Shown one piece after another: positions 10,478-18,514 of a stretch of DNA of 64,000 nt (the first letter of the stretch is position 1; each line of letters opens with the position of its first letter). The DNA lies in the NCBI GenBank assembly GCA_963724285.1, contig CAVRUD010000012.1, forward strand, positions 1 through 64,000. The letters are read 5' to 3'. The translations under genes and the position numbers were made by a program. The notes below the pieces were generated by a model. It did no database searches and was not told the origin of the DNA. It was given only the letters and a program-made list of their open reading frames with translations. The stretch is from CAVRUD01 sp963724285 (lineage in GTDB: Bacteria; Chloroflexota; Chloroflexia; Thermomicrobiales; UBA6265).

Positions 10478-11537
10478 AACGCTTGTTGTGAGTTGTGGGG
10501 TGGTCATGGGGTCAGGGCCAATCGACCAGGTCGGTGAATTCCTAGGAGGCCACGGCCGTGCGCGCGGTTGAGCCAGGCGCAGAAATTGTGGGAGCCCACC
10601 GCCGCCGCCAGCCGGGCCAGCAGCCCATCCATCGCGGGGGGCCGCTCCCGGTCCAGGCCGCAGACGAAGAGCAGCCGGTCGTTGACCGTATCCATGCCTG
10701 GGGGGATGCCGGCGATCCACCGCCGCCAGGGCTTGGACCACGCCCGTTTGCTCCCGGTCTGGGGGGCGCCCACGGCAACCACCGCCCCGTAGGCGGCGTC
10801 CCAATGCGGCTGCGGATGCCAGCCCGCTGAAGCCCATGTCGGCCACATACCGGTCGCTGGTCTGGGCGCCCACCCCGGGCAGGCCGGGCTGGGGGTCGGC
10901 CCGGGCGGCTCAAAAGGTCTCGGCCAGGGCGCGGTCGTTGGTGGAGGCCGGGCCGAGCCCCCAGCCGGTGATGGCTCCGGCCGGCGTGGTCGCCACCAAG
11001 AGCCTGCGCCCCCTCGTACCAGCCGACCCGGGTGAATTTCCCTATGGTTGCCTGGCCCGAGAGCCAGCCCCGCCCGCGCCGCTTGGCGTTGCGGGGGGCC
11101 ACCAAGACCGTGCCGTCCACCACCTCGTAGGCGCGGTCGTCGCCGACCGCCAACGAGCGCCCAAGCGCCAGGGCGACCGCGGCGACGGCGGCGTGGTGGG
11201 CGGCATCGCCCGGTTGAACTGGGCGTGGCTCGGCAGGGTTGGGAAGAGGGGACGCAGCGTTCGCCACAGGTGGCCATAGAAGGCGGTCTCGGAGCCAACC
11301 GCGTCCACTGGCCGTAGGTCGCCAGCGTGACGACCTCGCTCGGGTCAAGGCCGGGGCGGGTCCCGGGCGGACGGGGATGCTGATCTCGGCCGTGCAGATC
11401 GTGTCGACGGCCACGGACACCTCCGTCCGGAAGGTCTCGGGATCGACCACGGGCGGGGCTCCTGTCGCAAAGGCGGGGGGTCCAACACCCCAACCGTAGC
11501 CGACCGAGACCTTCCCTTCTATCTCACAACAAGCGTT
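10478..11537. mobile_element. insertion sequence, ~1.06 kb, IS982/IS4-like
   Basis: Perfect 15-bp terminal inverted repeats AACGCTTGTTGTGAG (10478-10492) and CTCACAACAAGCGTT (11523-11537) bracket one minus-strand DDE transposase gene. No clear target duplication is visible. Both flanks are truncated copies of repeat family 1 in the same orientation (copies B and C), so the element sits at a repeat junction. Confidence 0.8.
10512..11450 (-). pseudogene. DDE transposase of the IS, frameshifted
   Basis: Starting at GTG 11450 (MVDPETFRTEVSVAVD), the readable blocks are SEVVTLATYGQWTR, ETAFYGHLWRTLRPLFP, PSHAQFNRA, VVDGTVLVAPRNAKRRGRGW with the first catalytic Asp, SGQATIGKFTRVGWYEG, a YVADMGFSGL block carrying the second Asp, then NFCAWLNRAHGRGLL and DLVDWP at TGA 10512. 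This order is that of IS982/IS4-like transposases. At least five frame changes are needed, so the copy is probably dead unless the reading is faulty. Confidence 0.7.
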
Positions 11538-11684
11538 GAAGACCCCGGGCTGACCCCCATAACCCCCCTGAAGGGGGCTGGAACAGCGGGGCCGTGTCCG
11601 GATCTCTCCGCCGGTCGAGACGGGCGGCAGCCGGCTTCAGCCGGGTTATTGGGGTCAGCCCGGGGTCTTTAGCCCCGGGCGACG
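11538..11684. repeat. dispersed repeat family 1, copy C
   Basis: This starts abruptly at GAAGACCCCGGGCTGAC next to the IS, lacking the first bases of the family, and runs through ATAACCCCCCTGAAGGGGGC and GGCTTCAGCCGGGTTAT to a complete right end, AGCCCGGGGTCTTTAGCCCC plus GGGCGACG. It has the same orientation as copies A and B. Confidence 0.8.
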
Positions 11685-11805
11685 CCAACGCGCCGCCGCC
11701 GTTCCCACGGTGCCCATGAAAAATCCAGGCTAGGAAGATGGAGGCGTTCCACGAACTCCAACGACCTCGGTAAACTACGAACCGGGAGGCGCGTGAGACA
11801 ATTGC

Positions 11806-11823
11806 GTAAACATGTCTGTTTAC
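11806..11823. promoter_or_regulatory. operator-like palindrome upstream of toxin-antitoxin module 1
   Basis: GTAAACA-TGTC-TGTTTAC, 7-bp perfect arms around 4 nt, lies 24 bp before the antitoxin ATG. Ribbon-helix-helix antitoxins autoregulate by binding such short palindromes. It is the only notable dyad in this intergenic region. Confidence 0.5.
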
Positions 11824-11846
11824 ACGACGTCGACCAAGGTGCACCA

Positions 11847-12119
11847 ATGGCAACTATGATCCGGGTTTCTCCGCAGACTCATGAGCAGTTACAAAAACTT
11901 GCCGAGGCGCGGAACGAGCCAATCGGGAAGGTTGTCGCCGACGCCGTCGAGCGGCTCGACGAAGAACAGTTCTGGGCCGAGGTCGACGCCGCGTACAAAC
12001 AGCTCCGCGTCGATCCGGATGCCTGGGCAGACTACATGGACGAAATCCACGAATGGGATGTCGCGATGCTCGACGGCCTGGAGAATGAGCCGCCGTACTA
12101 CGGCCCGGGCGAAGAGTGA
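11847..12119 (+). CDS. ribbon-helix-helix antitoxin (MazE-like partner)
   Basis: A 90-residue protein starts at ATG 11847 behind AAGGTG. Residues 1-45 (MIRVSPQTHEQLQKLAEA..IGKVVADAVERL) fit a CopG-type ribbon-helix-helix DNA-binding domain: a short beta strand, then two helices. The acidic C-terminal half (EWDVAMLDGLENEPPYYG) would wrap the toxin. The stop TGA at 12117 overlaps the GTG start of the PemK/MazF-like toxin by four bases, so the two are translationally coupled. A palindrome at 11806 is a candidate autoregulatory site. The same C-terminal pattern occurs in the antitoxin at 18236, so the two modules are paralogous. Confidence 0.8.
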   Translation: MATMIRVSPQTHEQLQKLAEARNEPIGKVVADAVERLDEEQFWAEVDAAYKQLRVDPDAWADYMDEIHEWDVAMLDGLENEPPYYGPGEE

Positions 12120-12469
12120 GTTCTCAGCCGCAGCCCCGACGTGGCGAGATCTGGGATGCTGACCTTGAACCCGCCATCGGGCACGAACAGGGCAAACACC
12201 GTCTTGTCCTCGTCGTTTCCACCGACAGATTCAACGCTGCCAACAACCAATTCTGCATCATCGTCGCCTTGACCCAAACCAATCGAGGACTACCGATCCA
12301 TGTGCGCGTTCAGCCACCAGAAGGTGGGCTCTGTGGGCCGTCGGTGGTGCAGTGCGAACAGATCCGCACCGTCTCGTACGAAAGGCTCGTTCGGTACCGA
12401 GGCCGAGTCAGCGCCGCGACACACGCGGCGGTCGACGCGCGGCTCCGCCGAATCCTCGACTTGTCTTAG
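12116..12469 (+). CDS. MazF/PemK-family mRNA interferase toxin
   Basis: A 117-residue protein with the conserved N-terminal PRRGEIWDADLEPAIGHEQG, the strand RLVLVVSTDRFN, the core PEGGLCGPSVVQCEQIRTV and C-terminal RLRRILDL. MazF-type toxins are ribosome-independent endoribonucleases; the first-loop Arg and the Thr/Ser following the QIRTV strand contribute to activity and are present. The GTG start at 12116 lies inside the antitoxin stop (GTGA). It is intact and full length. Confidence 0.88.
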   Translation: MSSQPQPRRGEIWDADLEPAIGHEQGKHRLVLVVSTDRFNAANNQFCIIVALTQTNRGLPIHVRVQPPEGGLCGPSVVQCEQIRTVSYERLVRYRGRVSAATHAAVDARLRRILDLS

Positions 12470-12494
12470 AAATCGTCCAGCGACGGCGCCGTCG

Positions 12495-12565
12495 GGCTCA
12501 GTCCCGGCGGGACTTCGTCGGTTGAGCGCCAGGTTTCAACCTGGCGTCCACGACGGACGAATGGT
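12495..12565. repeat. solo repeat with CCAGGTTTCAACCTGG palindrome
   Basis: GGGACTTCGTCGGTTGAG followed by CGCCAGGTTTCAACCTGGCG resembles the outer arm of the family-2 copy at 5094-5120. The core also occurs at 771. It lies just after the toxin gene and may double as a terminator. Confidence 0.55.
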
Positions 12566-12588
12566 TTTGATAGGCGCACTTACCCTTG

Positions 12589-13377
12589 TTACGCCGACGC
12601 CCCCGTGTAGTGCTTCAGCCCGAACCTCCAGAACCAGCGGGTCACCGCGACGAAGGCGACGGTGAGGGCAAGGGTGCCCAGGGTCGTCCACCAATCGAGG
12701 CGGCCAGTCAGGCTCTCGGCCGGGACCGTGACCGCGAAGGCAACCGGGACGAGGAAGGTCAGCGAGATCCGCAGCCAGCCGGGGTAAATCGTGATCGGGT
12801 AGCCGCCGGCCTGGTCGTAGGCCGACTGGAAGATCACCAGGACGTTGTCCAGCCGCACGAACCAGAACGAGAACGTCGCCAGCATGGTCAGGAAACAGGT
12901 GACGATCACCAGCCCGGCCACCACCAGGACCACAAACGCCAGCGCCTCCAGCGCCCCGACCGACTCCCCAAGCCGAACCAAGGAGATCCCGATCACCGTC
13001 AGCCCGGTCAAGATTCCAGCGAGGGCGCCGAAATTGACCTGCTGAATGCTGGCCAGTAACTGCGAATCGGCCGGCTTGGTCAACATGAAGTCCAGCGTCC
13101 CCAGGCGGATGTTCTCCATCAGCTGCTGCATCGACGGCCGGATCACCAGGCCGGTGAGGCCACCGACAAGGACCTGGATCCCGACCAGGGCGATCAACTG
13201 GTCGACTGTCCAGCCATTGAGGGCATCGGTCTGGCCGAAGATCAGGCCGAACGTCGCGATCGCGGTCAACACGCCCATGACGTTGCCCAGCAGCTCGAAG
13301 ACGAAGTTCGCCCGGTACTGGAGGACGTTCAACGCCCCCAGCTTCAGGTAGGTCCGGACGACGACGAGACTGTGCAT
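12589..13377 (-). CDS. ABC-2 type transporter permease (COG3694 type)
   Basis: A 262-residue integral membrane protein with about six hydrophobic segments, including FELLGNVMGVLTAIATFGLIFG, LIALVGIQVLVGGLTGLVI, ALAFVVLVVAGLVIVTCFLTM and a final LGTLALTVAFVAVTRWFW helix. The middle motif LGTLDFMLTKPADSQ, with LR or LTKP in the first cytoplasmic loop, is typical of this permease group. It forms an operon with the permease at 13413 and ATPase at 14288, a combination (COG4586-4587-3694) that is widespread in Gram-positives and Chloroflexota; members are annotated as exporters of uncertain substrate. It is the last gene of the operon, 35 bp after its partner. Confidence 0.85.
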   Translation of the reverse strand: MHSLVVVRTYLKLGALNVLQYRANFVFELLGNVMGVLTAIATFGLIFGQTDALNGWTVDQLIALVGIQVLVGGLTGLVIRPSMQQLMENIRLGTLDFMLTKPADSQLLASIQQVNFGALAGILTGLTVIGISLVRLGESVGALEALAFVVLVVAGLVIVTCFLTMLATFSFWFVRLDNVLVIFQSAYDQAGGYPITIYPGWLRISLTFLVPVAFAVTVPAESLTGRLDWWTTLGTLALTVAFVAVTRWFWRFGLKHYTGASA

Positions 13378-13412
13378 GGTGCTGGGCCCCTCCCGGTTAG
13401 ACGGTTAGACGC

Positions 13413-14288
13413 TCAGGCCCCAACGGCCGAGTAGCGCCGGACGCCGCGGCGCCAGACGAGCCGCATGGTGAGCAGCGACAGCCCGATCCAGAGGGCCTGC
13501 ATCCCCACGCCGATCACGATGTCCTGACCGTCTGCGCGGCCCAGCATGACGTCCACCGGAAAGGCCATCATCCAGCGGAACGGCAGGATCGACGCGATCA
13601 CGCGCAGCCAGTCCGGGAAGAGGCTGAGCGGCGCGACCTGTCCGGCCAGAAAGAAGGTCAACATGCCGTACAGGTGGTTGAGCGTCATGGTCCGGGTGAT
13701 CCAGAACGCGGACAGGCTGACGGTCCACTCGCAGACGAACCGGAGAAACATGGCCGAAAGCAAGACCGGGATGAAGGCGAGCGCGTGCCAGACCGTGGTG
13801 TCGAACTCCGCGTCGAACCCGTAGGAGAGGGCGATGGCGATCGGCACCATCGCGATCGAGGTCAGCAGCTTGAATGTCAGGTTGGTGACCACATCGTTGT
13901 GGATCGGATGGATGGGACGGAGTAGCACGGGCGAGAACATCCCGTTCTTGACCCTCCATTCCATCTCCCACATGATCCAGGTAAAGGTCAGGTTGTTGAC
14001 GATCATCACGGCCACGAAGTAGGCCGCGTACTCGCCCGACGTATACCCGCCCGCGCTGCCGCCGTTCTCCCGCGCCACCGTCGTCCAGACCACCAGCGAG
14101 ATCAACGGGGTGGTCACCAGGCTGATGAGCCAGATGAAGATCGCGCCGCGGTAGGCAAACTGCACCGCGATGTCCGCCCGGAACTTGGCCAGGTAGTAGT
14201 CGATCAGGGCGCGCGGCGAGGGCCGGTTCGGTGCCTTGCCCGGGGAACTGACACTGGGCTGCCCGGAGGCTGTGGGGTAGGTCGCCAT
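13413..14288 (-). CDS. ABC-2 type transporter permease (COG4587 type)
   Basis: A 291-residue membrane protein. After a 35-residue cytoplasmic N terminus it has about six hydrophobic helices, the first being FAYRGAIFIWLISLVTTPLISL. The loop FSPVLLRPIHPIHNDV carries the LLRP motif equivalent to the LTKP of its partner; it is probably the coupling helix contacting the ATPase. Its ATG at 14288 overlaps the ATPase stop (TGATG), so it is coupled to the ATPase. The two permeases probably form the heterodimeric channel. Confidence 0.87.
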   Translation of the reverse strand: MATYPTASGQPSVSSPGKAPNRPSPRALIDYYLAKFRADIAVQFAYRGAIFIWLISLVTTPLISLVVWTTVARENGGSAGGYTSGEYAAYFVAVMIVNNLTFTWIMWEMEWRVKNGMFSPVLLRPIHPIHNDVVTNLTFKLLTSIAMVPIAIALSYGFDAEFDTTVWHALAFIPVLLSAMFLRFVCEWTVSLSAFWITRTMTLNHLYGMLTFFLAGQVAPLSLFPDWLRVIASILPFRWMMAFPVDVMLGRADGQDIVIGVGMQALWIGLSLLTMRLVWRRGVRRYSAVGA

Positions 14289-15406
14289 CAGACCGCCACC
14301 GTGTCATGCGACTGGACGAGATCGTCGCTCGTGGCGATCGTGCCCGCTGGATGAGCTCCACCCGCAAAGACCCGCTCGATGACCTCTTCGATGGGCGGAT
14401 CCTCGACGGTCAGGTCGGCGACCGGGACGTTTGCCAGCAGCGCCCCGGTGACGCGGGCCGTCTCGCTCTTCGGCACACGGATGGTGGCCCCGTCCCGGTT
14501 GACCGAGACGATCTCACCGCCCTGGCCCGCGATGGCCTGTAGCGCCGTTTCGTCCAGATCAACGCCCTCTTCAAACTCGACGGCGATCGTCTTCAGCGGC
14601 GAAAACCGCTCGACCAGGCCGGGCAGGCCACCGTCGTAGAGGAGGGTGCCGTGGTGGATCACGATCACGCGGCGGCAGAGCGCCTCGACATCGGCCATGT
14701 AGTGGGAGGTCAGCAGGATGGTGGCACCGTGGCGACGGTTGTACTCGGCGACGAAGGCGCGGATCCGGCGCTGCATGGCCACGTCCAACCCGATGGTCGG
14801 CTCGTCCAGGAAGAGCACCCGGGGCTGATGGAGCAGCGAGCCGGCGATCTCGCACTTCATCCGCTCCCCGAGCGAGAGGTTGCGGACCGGCTTCTTGACG
14901 ATGTCACCGATCTCGAGCAGGTCGATCAATTCGTCCCGCCGGGTCAGGAAATCGCCCGGATCGATCCGAAAGATGGCCCGGTTGAGGTCGAAAGAGTCCA
15001 GAACGGGGATGTCCCAGGTGAGTTGGTTGCGCTGCCCCATGATCAGGGCCATCTGGCTGAGGTAGCCGTAGTCGCGCTTCCAGGGGACATACCCATGGAC
15101 GGTGGCCTCACCGCTGGTTGGGTGGAGCAACCCGGAGAGCATCTTGAGGCTGGTCGTCTTGCCGGCGCCATTTGGCCCGAGGAAGCCGACGACCTCACCG
15201 GCCGCGATCTCGAAGCTGATCCCGCCGACCGCGACGACGTCCTTGGTCGTCCGCCGGAAGAGGCTGGTGGTGGCCGCCCTGAGCCCGCTCTCGCGCTCCG
15301 GCACCTCGTAGACCTTGCGCAGCTCGCGGACGTGGATTACCGGTTCTGCGGGGTACCCGGTAACCGCTCCGTTGTTCGCGGCCTGGGGCACGGTCAAGCT
15401 AGGCAC
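14288..15406 (-). CDS. ABC transporter ATP-binding protein (COG4586 type)
   Basis: A 372-residue ATPase with Walker A GPNGAGKTT (residues 77-85), the Q-loop region YLSQMALIMGQRNQLTWD, ABC signature LSLGERM near 180, Walker B VLFLDEPTIGLD near 200 and the H-loop TSHYMADV. The QRNQLTWD sequence after the Q-loop and an extended C-terminal domain of about 100 residues are typical of COG4586 proteins. The start is GTG 15406, with GGGAG about 12 nt upstream. It energises the two permeases at 13413 and 12589. All three genes are intact, in contrast to the neighbouring 0-11 kb. Confidence 0.9.
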   Translation of the reverse strand: MPSLTVPQAANNGAVTGYPAEPVIHVRELRKVYEVPERESGLRAATTSLFRRTTKDVVAVGGISFEIAAGEVVGFLGPNGAGKTTSLKMLSGLLHPTSGEATVHGYVPWKRDYGYLSQMALIMGQRNQLTWDIPVLDSFDLNRAIFRIDPGDFLTRRDELIDLLEIGDIVKKPVRNLSLGERMKCEIAGSLLHQPRVLFLDEPTIGLDVAMQRRIRAFVAEYNRRHGATILLTSHYMADVEALCRRVIVIHHGTLLYDGGLPGLVERFSPLKTIAVEFEEGVDLDETALQAIAGQGGEIVSVNRDGATIRVPKSETARVTGALLANVPVADLTVEDPPIEEVIERVFAGGAHPAGTIATSDDLVQSHDTVAV

Positions 15407-15724
15407 GTCACGATACTCCCGTGGTGGTTGGCCTGTTTGGATCGAGTGAAGGTTGACCGCGTCCGGTCAAGGAACGGTTGCGCGGCAGGTGTACGTTCAC
15501 AGAATACCTGTTCGCGTCAGCACCGCCACCGGGCTTTGCGGTCCTATGACCGACATCTACGGCGAATTCCCCGACTTCGGAAATAGAAAGACGCGCCACC
15601 CCGCCGGTTGTGATGTGCGGATCGCACCATCTCCCAGTTCAGCCGCAATGTCTCATTTCGTAGACAGTGTCTACAACGCGGTGCGCCGGGCCTCATACGG
15701 AACACCGCGGTTCGCAGCAGCCTC
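15407..15724. other. intergenic region upstream of the ABC operon
   Basis: 318 bp without a supported gene. It must hold the promoter of the minus-strand ABC operon. The only clear element is the 15-bp palindrome at 15660-15674. Confidence 0.5.
15660..15674. promoter_or_regulatory. 15-bp perfect palindrome, operator candidate
   Basis: GTAGACAGTGTCTAC has 7-bp perfect arms around one base. It lies about 250 bp before the ABC operon start and 51 bp past the DinB stop. The size suits a dimeric repressor of the MarR, TetR or BlaI type. No regulator gene is adjacent, so a role in exporter control is a guess. Confidence 0.35.
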
Positions 15725-16174
15725 TTATGCCCACTCCCCTAGCACCCGCTTGATGTCCGGGATGTGCTTGTCGCGGTGAATCGCGCGGTCGACAAAGATG
15801 TTCCGGTTATCCGAGAGGGCGAACGCAACCAGATCGTCGGGCAGATCCTCGATGTAACGGTCGCTCGCCTCGGCCGTCTCCAGCCCGAGGGCCACCGCCG
15901 TGTGGGGATCGAGGGCGCGCTGGGCCGGCAGGGCAGAGTCGTTGATCATGTCGACCGCCGCGCCGGAGGAGATTCCCGCGATCTCCCCGGTTTCGCGGTA
16001 CTTGCGCCAGCGGACCAGGTTCCATTCGTCCCAGAAGGCGAGGTGGGCCATCACCGCGGCGATCGTCCAGTCCTCATCCATTGGTCGGGTCAGGGTCGCC
16101 GTATCGAGGTTCGCGACCAGGTCGCGCAGCGTCTGCCGGGTCTCGTTGTTGCGTTGGATGTACGAGCGGTCCAT
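15725..16174 (-). CDS. DinB-fold protein
   Basis: A 149-residue protein of the DinB/YfiT four-helix metal-binding superfamily. The conserved first histidine sits in WTIAAVMAHLAFWDEWNLVRW, near residue 45, and the second pair in the C-terminal AIHRDKHIPDIKR, giving the usual three-His site. Members include metal-dependent thiol transferases and stress-induced proteins; the specific role is unknown. Starting at ATG 16174, it is divergent from the hydrolase at 16301, with about 125 bp between them for both promoters. Confidence 0.8.
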   Translation of the reverse strand: MDRSYIQRNNETRQTLRDLVANLDTATLTRPMDEDWTIAAVMAHLAFWDEWNLVRWRKYRETGEIAGISSGAAVDMINDSALPAQRALDPHTAVALGLETAEASDRYIEDLPDDLVAFALSDNRNIFVDRAIHRDKHIPDIKRVLGEWA

Positions 16175-16300
16175 GCGCGTAAGTGCTCCTCGGAAGGCAA
16201 TATCGGCCGGGCGACCCGGGCGATCAGTCTAGCCATTTCCATAGCTGCTCACGTATGCTGAATCACCCGCACAGCCCACATGAATAGCAGGAGTGTAAGT

Positions 16301-16894
16301 ATGGCCGAGGTCATCCTCTTCCACCACGCCCAGGGGCTCACTCCTGGCATCGTCGCCTTCGCCGACGAACTGCGCCGCGCCGGGCACACCGTGCACACGC
16401 CCGACCTGTTCGAGGGCCGCACCTTCTCCAGCATCGACGATGGCATGGCCCACGTGCGGGAGATCGGCTTCGGCGAGGTCATGGAGCGCGGCGCCCGCGC
16501 CGCCGAGGGGCTGCCCACCGAGATGGTCTACGCCGGGTTTTCCCTGGGCGTGGTCCCGGCCCAGATGCTGGCGCAGACGCGGGCCGGCGCCCGCGGCGCG
16601 CTCCTCTTCTACTCCGCCGTGCCGGCGTCGGAGTTCGGGAGCGCCTGGCCCGCCGCGGTGCCGGTCCAGGTGCACGGGATGGACGCCGATCCATACTTCG
16701 TCGATGAGGGCGATATCGACGCGGCCCGGGCACTCGTCGCCGAGGCCGCAGACGGCGAACTATTCCTCTACCCCGGCGACCAGCACCTCTTCGCCGACAG
16801 TTCATTGCCGTCGTACGACGCGGCCGCCACCGCCCTCCTGACGGAGCGGGCGCTCGATTTTCTCGGCAAGATCGACGATCGCCAGCGCATCTGA
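16301..16894 (+). CDS. dienelactone hydrolase family alpha/beta hydrolase with Ser nucleophile
   Basis: A 197-residue single-domain alpha/beta hydrolase; ATG 16301 follows AGGAG by 7 nt. The opening EVILFHHAQGLTPGI and the triad order fit dienelactone hydrolases: nucleophile elbow GFSLG near residue 88, Asp in GMDADPYFVDEGD and His in GDQHLFAD. Typical DLH enzymes have Cys at the elbow (GxCxG); here Ser replaces it, which is common in this Chloroflexota/actinobacterial subgroup and suggests esterase activity rather than dienelactone specificity. It stands alone, divergent from DinB. Confidence 0.82.
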   Translation: MAEVILFHHAQGLTPGIVAFADELRRAGHTVHTPDLFEGRTFSSIDDGMAHVREIGFGEVMERGARAAEGLPTEMVYAGFSLGVVPAQMLAQTRAGARGALLFYSAVPASEFGSAWPAAVPVQVHGMDADPYFVDEGDIDAARALVAEAADGELFLYPGDQHLFADSSLPSYDAAATALLTERALDFLGKIDDRQRI

Positions 16895-17045
16895 TCCGCA
16901 GAGGGCATCGGGGTTCTATTGCCAAGCCCGCGTGTTGATGGCAACGGGGCGGCCTCTGCCGTTGATGCGCAACCTGGCTGCGACCACCGTATCGGACGTT
17001 CCCGCGTCGCCGAAACCTCATTCCCACGGAAAGGAATGCGCGCCT

Positions 17046-17592
17046 GTGACCGACCCGGACGAGCACGTTCAAGCGGAGCCACCGATTGCTGGCGACGAGT
17101 CCGCCACCCTGCTGGGATTCCTGGAGCGCCAGCGGGCAACCTTCGCCTGGAAGAGCGGCGGGTTGGACGCGGCCGGACTGCGGGTGACGCTCGGTTCATC
17201 TCCGATGACGCTGGGTGGCATGCTCAAGCACCTGGCCCGCTTCGAGGACGACATGTCCACCGAGTGGCTGCGCGGGCAGGACCAACTGCCGCCGTGGAAC
17301 GCGGTAGATTGGGACAGCGAGCACGACTGGGACTGGCGCTCGGCAGCCGAGGATTCCCCGGAGCAGCTCTACACGCTCTGGCGGGCGGCCGTCGTCCGCT
17401 CCCGCTCGCCTGTTCGCGGAGGCACTGGCCGACCGCGGCCCGGGGCCGATGGCGAACACGCAGGGTGACGTGCCCTCCATTCGCTACATCCTGCTCAACA
17501 TGATCGAGGAGTACGCCCGGCACAACGGCCACGCCGACCTCATCCGGGAGTCGGTCGACGGTCTGGTCGGCCAGGATCCTCCGAGTTCGTAG
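17046..17592 (+). pseudogene. DUF664 (DinB superfamily, mycothiol-transferase-like) protein, one frameshift
   Basis: GTG 17046 with GGAAAGGA upstream opens TDPDEHVQAEPP. The signature LLGFLERQRATFAWKSGGL, then MTLGGMLKHLARFEDD with the first metal His, DWDWRSAAEDSPEQLYTLW and, after a +1 shift near 17400 (an extra C), ARLFAEALADRG and MIEEYARHNGHADLIRESVDG with the remaining His pair, define DUF664. Removing the extra C gives 181 residues, normal length. These proteins act as metal-dependent thiol transferases in mycothiol producers; substrate here unknown. The single-base break in an otherwise perfect gene may be an assembly error. Confidence 0.78.
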
Positions 17593-17631
17593 GGCCGATC
17601 AGCAGAGCGATTGCCCCGTCCGGAGTCCCCT

Positions 17632-18168
17632 GTGATTGAGCTTCTGGCAACTCCAACGAACGCGGAGCACTTCGCCCGGCTCATGTCGTTCGCCCGTGAG
17701 GTCCTTGTGGTGTGTGACCAGATTGGCGTTACACCCGTCCTGGACGGCAGCCTTGCGGTGCTCGCGTACGCAGGGGATCCATCGATGGAGATCCACGATG
17801 TCGACTTCTCGTGCCCCGAATCGCGGTTCCCGCGACTCCAGCAGGCCCTCGAATCGCTGGGGATCGCATGCAGGGTGAGACCCTGGCATGCTTTGCAAGC
17901 ACGCAGAGGCGATCTGAAGATCGAGTTCGGTGCGGCCGAACATTGGAATCGTGGCACCCTCGATGGCCACGAAACGTTGAAGGTCGGGGACGTCCAGTTC
18001 TGTCTGCTCGGTATCGATGGGCTGCGCGAGCAGTACAGGCGCGGGCTTGTCGACACGGAGCGGCAGGACGACGACGACAGCCGCAATAAGTACCAGGCCT
18101 ACAAGAAAAACTTCCGCCTCCTGGAGGCACCCACGATCCGATACCGTCTAATCCATCCCGACGGGTGA
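17632..18168 (+). CDS. nucleotidyltransferase-superfamily protein
   Basis: A 178-residue protein. GTG 17632 is chosen because GGAG lies 6 nt upstream; a TTG at 17611 is possible. Residues 30-65 contain LDGSLAVLAYAGD followed by EIHDVDFSCPE, the GS...DxD pattern of the polymerase-beta-type nucleotidyltransferase fold, as in aminoglycoside nucleotidyltransferases and AbiEii/MNT-type proteins. The rest is a short helical region ending KYQAYKKNFRLLEAP. It is directly upstream of a toxin-antitoxin pair and a nuclease-like gene, a context in which such folds often act as toxins, but no partner antitoxin gene abuts it. Substrate unknown. Confidence 0.65.
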   Translation: MIELLATPTNAEHFARLMSFAREVLVVCDQIGVTPVLDGSLAVLAYAGDPSMEIHDVDFSCPESRFPRLQQALESLGIACRVRPWHALQARRGDLKIEFGAAEHWNRGTLDGHETLKVGDVQFCLLGIDGLREQYRRGLVDTERQDDDDSRNKYQAYKKNFRLLEAPTIRYRLIHPDG

Positions 18169-18193
18169 TGAATACCGTCTGGCCTGCTGTAAG

Positions 18194-18215
18194 ATGCACG
18201 CAAAAGCGCGTGCAT
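18194..18215. promoter_or_regulatory. operator-like palindrome upstream of toxin-antitoxin module 2
   Basis: ATGCACGC-AAAAGC-GCGTGCAT: perfect 8-bp arms around 6 nt, 20 bp before the antitoxin ATG at 18236. Its placement mirrors the palindrome before module 1 (11806), but the sequence differs, as expected if each antitoxin binds only its own site. Confidence 0.5.
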
Positions 18216-18235
18216 GGATGCAGCAGGAGATTGTC

Positions 18236-18514
18236 ATGTCCACGGTTACCATTCGAATTCCGGCAGAGGCGCACGCCCGAGCTCAGCGGCTGGCACGACG
18301 TCAGTCGCGTCCACTTGCGCAGGTCATTGGCTCGGCTCTCGAGCACTACGAGGACGAGGCGCTTCTTCACGACTACAACGCCGCCATGGCCCGTGTCCGC
18401 GGCGACGCCGCCGAGAGCGCAACCTTTGATGCCGAGGTCGCGGCTTGGGACGCCGCCCTCAGCGACGGATTGCCAACCGAGCCACCAGATGAGGAAGTAG
18501 GCCCGTGGTGGTAA
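18236..18514 (+). CDS. ribbon-helix-helix antitoxin (MazE-like partner)
   Basis: A 92-residue protein starting at ATG 18236 with AGGAG 7 nt upstream. STVTIRIPAEAHARAQRLARRQ.RPLAQVIGSALEHY is a CopG/MetJ-type ribbon-helix-helix domain; the acidic C-terminal tail AWDAALSDGL.TEPPDEE matches the tail of the antitoxin at 11847. Its stop at 18512-18514 overlaps the start of the MazF-like toxin at 18505 by ten bases. Expected to neutralise that toxin and repress the pair through the palindrome at 18194. Confidence 0.8.
   Translation: MSTVTIRIPAEAHARAQRLARRQSRPLAQVIGSALEHYEDEALLHDYNAAMARVRGDAAESATFDAEVAAWDAALSDGLPTEPPDEEVGPWW

Noticed and set aside
10512..11450. Programmed frameshift in the IS transposase
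   Set aside because: There are too many frame changes, in both directions and without slippery sequences.
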